Shown here: piece after piece, positions 1 to 5,834 of the stretch
Layout: each line of letters starts with the position of its first letter
Numbering within the stretch: position 1 is the stretch's first letter
Assembly: GCA_043756275.1 (NCBI GenBank)
Contig: JAYURJ010000221.1
Location: forward strand, 1-9,140
Direction: 5' to 3'
Origin: UKL13-2 sp043756275
Lineage (GTDB): Bacteria; Pseudomonadota; Gammaproteobacteria; Burkholderiales; Usitatibacteraceae
Length of the DNA stretch: 9,140 bases
Notes under the pieces: model-generated
Database searches by the model: none
Told to the model about the DNA's origin: nothing
Seen by the model: the letters and a program-made list of their open reading frames with translations, nothing else
Made by a program: the position numbers and the translations under genes

Positions 1-293
1 GAATCTCTTACGCCGACGTGAAGTTCAGCGCCGTCAATCGCGACAACAAGAAAACAATCGCAGGCAAGCTGCACCCGATGTGGGGCGGCAGCGGCTTGCA
101 TTACGCCGTCAACAGCCCGCTTGCGGGCGACGGTACTTACGAAACCACCATCACGGTCGGCGTGCCGACGTTCGGTCGCTCCACGGCGGACAAAGATATG
201 TGGATGAAACCGGTCACCACGAAATTTCATTTCAAGCTTGCCGGTGGCAAGGTCGTTGAAGTGTCGCAGCCGGTGGAAGAGCCGAAGAAATAG
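1..293 (+). CDS. P19/Tp34-like periplasmic iron/copper-binding protein, 3' end
   Basis: The open frame enters from the left edge, so the N-terminus and any signal peptide lie outside. The visible ~97 residues resemble the C-terminal part of the P19/Tp34 'Iron_transport' family, periplasmic proteins that bind copper or iron and work with FTR1-type ferrous iron permeases. The segment HPMWGGSGLHY places a Met (codon 78-80) seven residues before a His (codon 99-101), the spacing of two metal ligands in Campylobacter P19. The later FGR...MKP block matches the family's FGRH...KPF block, but Ser (codon 180-182) stands where the family His is expected. The sequence ends with a charged tail EEPKK and a TAG stop. 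The GTG at 18 is internal to the domain and is not taken as a start. No permease gene follows on this strand, so any partner would lie upstream. The family call is fairly secure; the metal and function are inferred. Confidence 0.75.
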   Translation, partial: ISYADVKFSAVNRDNKKTIAGKLHPMWGGSGLHYAVNSPLAGDGTYETTITVGVPTFGRSTADKDMWMKPVTTKFHFKLAGGKVVEVSQPVEEPKK

Positions 294-301
294 TGCAGTA
301 G

Positions 302-381
302 GTTGGGTAAACAGCTTCATCGTTTGCCCAACATCAGCATCAACGCTATCCCGACGTTGGGCTTGATGAAGCCAGCCCAAC
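302..381. repeat. GTTGGG-type intergenic palindromic repeat
   Basis: Two GTTGGG hairpins lie side by side. The first is GTTGGGTAAAC (302-312) with GTTTGCCCAAC (322-332), an 11-bp stem with one G-U pair and a 9-nt loop. The second is GTTGGGCT (356-363) with AGCCCAAC (374-381), a perfect 8-bp stem with a 10-nt loop. The loop of the first contains GCTTCATC (314-321) and the second contains its complement GATGAAGC (365-372), so a longer alternative pairing across the whole element is also possible. It starts 9 nt after the stop of the P19-like gene and could end its transcript, but no T-run follows. The composition resembles dispersed intergenic repeats of proteobacteria. Confidence 0.6.
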
Positions 382-407
382 CGCGCTGCTTTCTCTTTAC
401 GTCGTCA

Positions 408-449
408 ACAGCAGATTTCTCACCCGGTGAAGCTGGGTTCGAAATGACA
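408..449 (-). repeat. 42-bp dispersed repeat, copy 1 (inverted relative to copy 2 at 5728-5769)
   Basis: The reverse complement of this segment matches 5728-5769 at 40 of 42 positions by direct comparison. The two differences are in the middle (A/T and C/T). The flanks on the aceE side do not resemble each other. This copy lies 47 bp beyond the stop of aceE, between that gene and the convergent P19-like gene. It carries TTTCGAA near one end and GAGAAATCTGCTG at the other. No transposase accompanies it, so it looks like a short non-autonomous or REP-like intergenic element. Confidence 0.8.
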
Positions 450-496
450 AAGAATAAAGTGTTGCCATGGTTGCCGTAGCGGCGGGCTTCAAGCAC

Positions 497-3217
497 TCAA
501 CATTGCCACGACGCAGGTGAATCGCTTGCGGCGGCGTCGTATTTTTTCAGCGCCGCATCCAGCACCGAAGCTTTAATTTTCCCCTCATCCAGCAGCGCGC
601 GCAGCGCCGCGATGACGATGGAATGCCGATCCACTTCAAAAAATTCGCGCAGTGCTTTACGCGTATCGCTGCGACCGAAGCCGTCGGTGCCGAGCGTCAC
701 GTAGCGCTGCGGCACGAACGCGCGAATCAGCTCCGGCACGGCGCGCACATAGTCGGTTGCGGCGACGACCGGCACCTTGTGGACACCAAGGCACTGCGCG
801 ACATAGCTCGTTTTTGGCGCTTCCGTAGAAAGGCGATTGGCGCGCTCAACCAGAAGCCCCTCGCGTTGCAATTCTGAAAAACTGGTGACGCTCCAGACGA
901 TAGCGGAAATTTTCCAGTCATTCAAAAGCAAATCGCGCGCGGCGGCGACCTCGGTCATGACGGCACCCGCGCCGAGCAATTGCACGTCGGGTTTTTTAAC
1001 GCCACCTGCCGGCAGCAAATAGAGGCCACGCAAAATACCATCGCGCGTTTTTGTCGGCGCATCAATCGGTATGGACGGCTGCGCATAATTTTCGTTCATC
1101 ACCGTGATGTAGTAAAAAACATCCTTCTGCGCTTCAAGCATTTCGTGCATGCCGTGATCCACAATCACGGCCAACTCATACGCGTACGCTGGGTCATAAG
1201 CGCGGCAGTTTGGGATCGTGGATGCAACCAGATGACTGCTGCCATCCTGATGTTGCAGTCCTTCGCCACCGAGGGTGGTACGCCCCGATGTGGCACCAAG
1301 CAGGAAGCCGCGCGCACGCTGGTCGGCGGCGGCCCAGATCAAATCGCCGACCCGTTGGAAACCGAACATCGAGTAATAAATGTAGAACGGCAGCATCGGA
1401 AAATCATGCACGCTGTACGATGTTGCCGCCGACACCCAGGACGAGATCGCCCCCGCCTCCGAGATGCCTTCTTCCAGAATCTGCCCGCTCTTGGCTTCGC
1501 GGTAGTAGAGCATCGAGCCCAAATCTTCCGGCTCATACATTTGCCCGAGCGGCGAATAGATGCCGACCTGACGAAATAAATTCGCCATGCCAAAGGTGCG
1601 TGCTTCATCGGCCACAATCGGGACTACTCGCGGCCCCAGGGTTTTGTCTTTGACCAGCGCGCCGAGCATGCGCACCAGCGCCATCGTCGTCGACATTTCC
1701 TTGCCACTCGCGTCAAGCGCGAATTGCGCAAACGAGGCGATGGAGGGCACCGCCAATGCGGTGGTGGCGGCACGGCGTCGGCGTGGCAGATAGCCGCCGA
1801 GCGCTTGGCGGCGTTCGAGCAAATATTTCATTTCTGCGCTGTCGTCCGCAGGCTTATAAAAGCGCAGCTGTTCGAGGTCGTCGTCACTCAAGGGCAAGCG
1901 GAAGCGCTCGCGAAACGCTTTCAGGTCGTCGATTTCCAATTTTTTCTGCCCGTGCGTCGTCATCTTGCCTTGCCCTGCAGCACCCATGCCGTAGCCCTTC
2001 ATGGTCTTGGCGAGAATCACCGTCGGCTGGCCGCGATGGGTCATGGCGCGCGCGTAGGCGGCGCACAATTTCACGGCATCGTGGCCACCGCGTTTTAAGC
2101 GATCAATATCGCTGTCGGTCATGTTTGAAACCAGTGCCGCCAACTCGGGATCCTGACCGAAAAAACGTTCGCGGTTATAGGCGCCGTCATTGGCCGAAAA
2201 AGTCTGGAACTGGCCATCAACGGTTTTACTGAAGGCGCGCTGCAACACGCCGGTCACATCGCGCACAAACAGCACGTCCCAGTCCGATCCCCACAGCACC
2301 TTGATCACATTCCAGCCGGCACCGACGAATTGCGCTTCGAGCTCATCGACGATGCGGCCATTACTGCGCACCGGGCCGTCGAGGCGTTGCAGATTGCAGT
2401 TGATGACGAAAATGAGGTTGTCGAGTTTTTCGCGCGCGGCCAGCGATAGCGCGCCGATCGATTCCGGCTCGTCCATTTCGCCGTCGCCAAAAAACCCCCA
2501 GACTTTGCGGCCATCGGTATTGAGTAATTCGCGGTCCTGCAAATAGCGCATGAAGCGCGCCTGATAAATTGAATTAATCGGTCCGATGCCCATCGAGCCG
2601 GTCGGGAATTGCCAAAAGTCAGGCATCAGCCACGGGTGCGGGTACGAGCACAGACCCGGCAGCTTGATCTCCTGACGATAATGCGTCAGTTGCTCCTCGC
2701 TAAGATAGCCTTCGAGAAAAGCGCGCGCATAAACGCCGGGCGAGGAGTGCGGCTGGAAATACACCAGATCGCCACCGTGGTCGCTATTGGCGGCGCGGAA
2801 GAAATGATTAAAGCCGACTTCGAACAAATCAGCAGCCGACGCGAAGCTGGCAATGTGACCGCCCAGCTCGCCGTAGGCACGATTGGCGCGCACTACCATC
2901 GCCAGCGCGTTCCAGCGCAGATAGGAACTGAGCCGTTCCTCGATATCCAGGTCGCCAGGATATGGTGTTTGCTGCTCAACCGGAATCGTATTCGCATACG
3001 GCGTGTTGCGCAGCCGCTCCGATTTGACGCCCCGTTTGCCCGCGAAAGCGGACAGTCGGTCATAAATAAACTGCGCGCGCTCGGTGCCAGATTGTCGTAC
3101 CAGCGATTCAAAGCCTTCCAGCCATTCGGCCGTTTCCTGCGGGTCTGCGTCGATGCGTTGATCTTCGCTGGGCAGTGAAGTAATCATGGAAGAGGCGGGC
3201 TTGGAAAGATCATTCAT
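497..3217 (-). CDS. aceE: Pyruvate dehydrogenase E1 component (homodimeric AceE type)
   Basis: This is the thiamine diphosphate-dependent E1 subunit that decarboxylates pyruvate and acetylates lipoyl groups of E2 in the cytoplasmic pyruvate dehydrogenase complex. It aligns from end to end with E. coli AceE (887 aa). Recognisable parts are GGH at H121, QPHSSPGVYARAFLEG with H157, the ThDP/metal motif GDGEMDEPES (D245) followed by VINCNLQRLDGP, the loop His H422, LEEGISE with the catalytic-type Glu (E583), and GLQHQDGSSH near H655. The ATG at 3217 gives 906 aa. The frame stays open to an ATG at 3337, but those 40 extra residues do not resemble AceE and would nearly fill the gap to the divergent gene. 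Another ATG lies at 3187. None has a strong Shine-Dalgarno site; a weak TATATT box (3242-3247) could serve a short leader. The last residues (SPASWQC) are a lineage-specific tail. No aceF or lpd is adjacent, although in many proteobacteria they follow aceE directly. Confidence 0.96.
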   Translation of the reverse strand: MNDLSKPASSMITSLPSEDQRIDADPQETAEWLEGFESLVRQSGTERAQFIYDRLSAFAGKRGVKSERLRNTPYANTIPVEQQTPYPGDLDIEERLSSYLRWNALAMVVRANRAYGELGGHIASFASAADLFEVGFNHFFRAANSDHGGDLVYFQPHSSPGVYARAFLEGYLSEEQLTHYRQEIKLPGLCSYPHPWLMPDFWQFPTGSMGIGPINSIYQARFMRYLQDRELLNTDGRKVWGFFGDGEMDEPESIGALSLAAREKLDNLIFVINCNLQRLDGPVRSNGRIVDELEAQFVGAGWNVIKVLWGSDWDVLFVRDVTGVLQRAFSKTVDGQFQTFSANDGAYNRERFFGQDPELAALVSNMTDSDIDRLKRGGHDAVKLCAAYARAMTHRGQPTVILAKTMKGYGMGAAGQGKMTTHGQKKLEIDDLKAFRERFRLPLSDDDLEQLRFYKPADDSAEMKYLLERRQALGGYLPRRRRAATTALAVPSIASFAQFALDASGKEMSTTMALVRMLGALVKDKTLGPRVVPIVADEARTFGMANLFRQVGIYSPLGQMYEPEDLGSMLYYREAKSGQILEEGISEAGAISSWVSAATSYSVHDFPMLPFYIYYSMFGFQRVGDLIWAAADQRARGFLLGATSGRTTLGGEGLQHQDGSSHLVASTIPNCRAYDPAYAYELAVIVDHGMHEMLEAQKDVFYYITVMNENYAQPSIPIDAPTKTRDGILRGLYLLPAGGVKKPDVQLLGAGAVMTEVAAARDLLLNDWKISAIVWSVTSFSELQREGLLVERANRLSTEAPKTSYVAQCLGVHKVPVVAATDYVRAVPELIRAFVPQRYVTLGTDGFGRSDTRKALREFFEVDRHSIVIAALRALLDEGKIKASVLDAALKKYDAAASDSPASWQC

Positions 3218-3370
3218 GTACTTCGCAATCTGGTTCAAAAAAATATATGGATAGGAGTGTAAACCTTCATGCGTGCTGCGGCCTGATACGCCATTGAAAG
3301 ACGGCTGCAACTTGACCTGACCGCAGGTTCGCCGCATCCTGGGTTTGCGTTGATGTGCGCACCATTTTCA

Positions 3371-3376
3371 GAGGAG
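3371..3376 (+). promoter_or_regulatory. Shine-Dalgarno site for the dioxygenase-family gene
   Basis: GAGGAG lies 7 nt before the ATG at 3384, which is near-ideal spacing. It fixes the start of the broken dioxygenase gene and shows that its translation initiation region is still intact. Confidence 0.75.
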
Positions 3377-3383
3377 ACTTTCC

Positions 3384-4263
3384 ATGAAGCTTACCCCCGA
3401 GCAACTCGCCCAAGTTGACCGCGACGGCTATTTGTTTTTTCCGGCGCTGTTCTCAGCAGCCGAAGTCAAAACCCTGACCGATGCGGTGCCCCATCTGTAT
3501 GCGCAGGATCGCCCGGAAAATGTCCGCGAAAAAACCGGTGGCGTGGTGCGCACTAATTTTGCTGCGCATCTTTATAGCGAGCCGTTCGCGCGACTGGGCC
3601 GTCATCCGCGCATGATCGATCCGATCGTGCAGATGTTCGGCGAGGATGTCTACATGCATCAGTTCAAGATCAACGGCAAGCAGGCCTTCGACGGTGATGT
3701 GTGGCAATGGCATCAGGATTTCGGCACGTGGCTCAATGATGATCAGATGCCCGAACCGCGCGCGATGAATGTGGCGATCTTCCTCGACGAGGTAAATGAA
3801 TTCAACGGCCCGCTGATGTTTATCCCCGGCAGCCACAAGCTTGGTGTGCTCGAGGCCGGGCACGATCTCACCACCACCAGCTACCCGCTACCCGCTGTGG
3901 ACTATCAACCACGATACCATCGCGCAATTGGTTAGCAACGGCGATGCCTTGGCATCCGGTGGCGGCCACAAGGGCATCGTCGCACCGAAGGGTCCGGCCG
4001 GCTCGATGATCTTGTTCCATTCGTGTCTGGTGCATGCGTCTTCATCCAATCTTTAGCCGTGGAATCGGGTTAGCGTGTATTTAAGTTTGTGCGCGGTCTC
4101 GAACCACATTCGCCGCTTCAAGCGTCCCGGCTATATCGCGCACCGCGATTTCACGCCGATCAAAACACTGCCGGATGATTGCCTGCTGAAATCCTATCCG
4201 GTCGATTTGCCGTGGAAGGAAGGCACGCCCGAAGTGGAATTGAAGCCGAAGATAGCGGCGTAG
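3384..4263 (+). pseudogene. Phytanoyl-CoA dioxygenase (PhyH) family gene, frameshifted and with internal stop
   Basis: The family contains non-haem Fe(II)/2-oxoglutarate oxygenases; the substrate cannot be told from sequence. The first frame (3384-3935, 183 residues) has the metal motif as WQWHQDFGTW (H110, D112), then FNGPLMFIPGSHK. After SYPL the frame breaks at a 7-bp tandem duplication (3881-3894). The homologous reading continues one frame over as YPLWTINHDTIAQLV. It goes on through the distal metal His (codon 4033-4035, VHASSSNL) to a TAG at 4054-4056, and then without further breaks through PWNRVSVYLSL and the C-terminal RRFKRPGYIAHRDF to the TAG at 4261. The Arg codon at 4066-4068 would be the 2-oxoglutarate ligand. 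The product of the first frame alone lacks the distal His and this Arg, so it should be inactive. Start and ribosome site are intact, which suggests recent decay. Sequencing error is an alternative, but two separate lesions make it less likely. Confidence 0.85.
3881..3894 (+). repeat. 7-bp tandem duplication causing the frameshift
   Basis: CTACCCG occurs twice head to tail (3881-3887 and 3888-3894), followed by CTGTGG. Deleting one unit restores the codons for SYPLWTINH, which joins the two homologous halves of the dioxygenase. A 7-bp gain shifts the frame by +1, as seen. Replication slippage between short repeats is the likely cause. Confidence 0.85.
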
Positions 4264-4359
4264 TCCGGGGTCTTCATGGTTAAATGCCGCCAGAAGCCGC
4301 GCCAATGCTAGTGTTCGTCAATTTTTCATCGTTGTACCCACCCAGCGCGATTCGTGCGT

Positions 4360-5073
4360 TCAAAACCGCTCCGCCGACGGCAAATACCGCCATTGTCCCA
4401 ACGGCAATTTGGCCATCGATATTTTGCCGACGCGAATTCGTTTGATCGATTTCACTTGCAGCCCGACCAGTTGACACGCGTGCGCGATCTGGCCGCGCTG
4501 CGCGCCTTTGACCGCGAAGCGCAGCCGGTTTTCGTTTTGCCAACTGACTTTGGCAGGCGGCAGCGCGCGACCATTGAAGCTGAGTCCATGATTGAGTTGC
4601 TTGAGTCCGTGGGGCGGCAATTCACCGGCAACGTCCACGATGTACTCCTGCTCAACGGTGGCGGCATCATCGACCAATTTGCGCACCACGCGCCAGTCCT
4701 GTGTGAAGACCATTAGCCCGCTCGCATTTGGCTCCAGCGGCAGGGGCGTAGTCAGATGCGAAAAATGCCGCTTGAGCGGACGAATGCCGGATGCGTCGTC
4801 TGATGCGCGGTTATCGACTGACATTTGCGGCAATGTATCAGCGGTGCCGGATTGTCCGGCATGGTGGTGAAATAAAATCGTCACCAGTTCCACAGGCGCT
4901 AACGTTGCATCCTTGTGCAACACGATTTGTTGTTGAGCAACACGAAACTGCGGCTCTTGCATCACTTTGCCATCGACGCTGACCCAGCCACCTTCGATGT
5001 AAAGCTCGGCCTCGCGACGCGAGCAGGAAAGCATTTCAGCAAGGCGTTTTGCGAGGCGGACGGGTTCTGACAT
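4360..5073 (-). CDS. RsuA/RluB/RluF-type rRNA pseudouridine synthase homologue with variant active site
   Basis: The 237-aa protein starts with an S4 RNA-binding domain (about residues 5-50: RLAKRLAEMLSCSRREAE, then GGWVSVDGKV). A pseudouridine synthase-like catalytic domain follows, ending in the family block KRIRVGKISMAKLPLGQWRYL. Known relatives isomerise specific uridines of 23S or 16S rRNA in the cytoplasm. The catalytic segment is unusual. Where the family has GRLDxxTxGL with the nucleophilic Asp, this protein reads PLEPNASGLMVFTQD, with Glu114 at the Asp position. The usual NKP/HKPxG segment reads FHHHAG (68-73). The rest of the fold signature is intact and the frame is clean, so it is not an obvious pseudogene. 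Other beta- and gammaproteobacterial proteins of this type may share the change. The ATG at 5073 leads straight into the S4 domain; the ribosome site is weak. A TACAAT box (5103-5108) might be a -10 element. It converges on the broken dioxygenase. Confidence 0.8.
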   Translation of the reverse strand: MSEPVRLAKRLAEMLSCSRREAELYIEGGWVSVDGKVMQEPQFRVAQQQIVLHKDATLAPVELVTILFHHHAGQSGTADTLPQMSVDNRASDDASGIRPLKRHFSHLTTPLPLEPNASGLMVFTQDWRVVRKLVDDAATVEQEYIVDVAGELPPHGLKQLNHGLSFNGRALPPAKVSWQNENRLRFAVKGAQRGQIAHACQLVGLQVKSIKRIRVGKISMAKLPLGQWRYLPSAERF

Positions 5074-5208
5074 GACGCGATCATCCGGAGGGCAGGAGCG
5101 TTATTGTAAGCCGCGTGCTGATTCAGGCGCATTCATTCGCGCAATGTCGCATTTGCATCAGACACGCGGTAAAGTTTGCCTACCTTCACATATCACCTGA
5201 CCGATACG

Positions 5209-5460
5209 ATGCCCGCGCAAAAAAACACACGAAATCTTGACGGCATCACGCTCGAAGCAATCGTCACGCAATTGGTCGAATCCATCGGCTGGGAAGCAAT
5301 GGCCGCTGCTGTACCGGTGCGTTGCTTTACGCATGCCCCAAGTATCAATTCCAGTCTGAAGTTTTTGCGCCGGGCACCGTGGGCGCGCAAGAGAGTGGAG
5401 GATTTGTATCTTCAACAAGAGCCGACGGCAGATTCTGATGCGTCCGGCAAAATGTGTTGA
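5209..5460 (+). CDS. VF530-family (DUF2132) small protein
   Basis: This 83-residue protein matches the VF530 family, small proteins with a SAP-like fold that have been described as DNA-binding on structural grounds; no cellular role is established. The family core is clear: LDGITLEAIVTQLVE, GWEAM, VRCFTHAPSINSSLKFLRRAPWARKRVEDLYL. After it comes a short polar tail (QQEPTADSDASGKMC). The ATG at 5209 starts 11 residues before the core, as is usual for the family. A TTG at 5176 is in frame but would add residues unlike the family. Neither start has a strong Shine-Dalgarno site. It is divergent from the pseudouridine synthase gene, with 135 bp between the two starts. Confidence 0.8.
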   Translation: MPAQKNTRNLDGITLEAIVTQLVESIGWEAMAAAVPVRCFTHAPSINSSLKFLRRAPWARKRVEDLYLQQEPTADSDASGKMC

Positions 5461-5503
5461 AGCAGCTTGTCGCGAGCCATTGATTCAACGTGGCCCGATC
5501 AAT

Positions 5504-5556
5504 CCTTCGACTGGCTCAGAGACTGCCCCGGCAGGCTTGAAGCCGGGGCGAACGGG
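5504..5556 (+). repeat. CCTTCGACTGGCTCAG intergenic repeat with GC-rich hairpin
   Basis: CCTTCGACTGGCTCAG (5504-5519) is followed by a perfect 8-bp stem, GCCCCGGC (5525-5532) with GCCGGGGC (5542-5549), and then GAACGGG. The two outer parts resemble a short repeat often seen between bacterial genes (CTTCGAC...GGCTCAG...CGAACGG), here with a hairpin in the middle; that likeness is from memory and not from a search. It lies 44 bp after the stop of the VF530 gene and might help end its transcript, but no T-run follows. Confidence 0.5.
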
Positions 5557-5727
5557 AATGAGGTTTTGAGACCTAAAAGCGTAGATCGCCATTTGGCGGG
5601 CTTTGCAGGCGTAAAGTGGCTGGAGAGGCGCGCCGGTGCTAGAGTTTTCACAGAAAACCGATTGACGCGACGACGTCGACCGGTGTCAATCAGTAGTGCG
5701 ATGACGGGTCGCTTAATCCAAGTGCGC

Positions 5728-5819
5728 TGTCATTTCGAACCCTGCTTCATCGGGTGAGAAATCTGCTGTGTTGCTTTTGTGGAGTAGTAAAAAGCAGATT
5801 TCTCTCTTCGGTCGAAATG
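5728..5819 (+). repeat. Palindromic element containing copy 2 of the 42-bp repeat
   Basis: Positions 5728-5769 match the reverse complement of 408-449 at 40 of 42 bases. In this copy a second, inverted half follows. GAGAAATCTGCT (5756-5767) pairs perfectly with AGCAGATTTCTC (5793-5804) across a 25-nt loop. Further out, CATTTCGA (5731-5738) pairs with TCGAAATG (5812-5819). The whole could fold as a long hairpin with an unequal internal loop. It ends 15 bp from the stop codon of the methyltransferase gene and might act as a transcription end or RNA-stability element there. Confidence 0.75.
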
Positions 5820-5834
5820 CCAGCGGAGTTTTTA

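Larger units (their letters stand above)
5461..5834. other. Gene-free stretch rich in palindromic repeats
   Basis: These 374 bp hold no convincing gene. The reading frames across them have no recognisable domain and run through repeats. The stretch contains a GC-rich hairpin element (5504-5556), a GATTGAC/GTCAATC inverted repeat (5660-5666 with 5685-5691) around the palindrome CGACGTCG (5671-5678), and the palindromic element with repeat copy 2 (5728-5819). It lies between the VF530 gene and the 3' end of the methyltransferase gene, so it is a convergent gap. Confidence 0.7.

Noticed and set aside
302..381. CRISPR-like repeat array
   Set aside because: There are only two short hairpins with differing sequences and no regular spacers or cas genes.
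980..1579. Long open frame (199 codons) on the plus strand inside aceE
   Set aside because: It lies antisense to the well-supported aceE frame, has no recognisable domain, and looks like a composition-driven shadow. The same holds for the other frames inside aceE.
3841..4056. Separate small gene starting at the ATG at 3841
   Set aside because: The first residues up to about 3880 overlap the first dioxygenase frame and match nothing; from YPLWTINH on it is the shifted continuation of the dioxygenase, so it belongs to the pseudogene.
4264..4359. Possible bidirectional terminator between the two convergent genes
   Set aside because: I found no convincing stem followed by a T-run in this 96-bp gap; only a loose T-rich stretch near 4320-4328.
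5467..5757. 96-codon plus-strand frame in the repeat-rich gap
   Set aside because: It runs through the GC-rich hairpin repeat and into repeat copy 2, has no good ribosome site and no recognisable domain.
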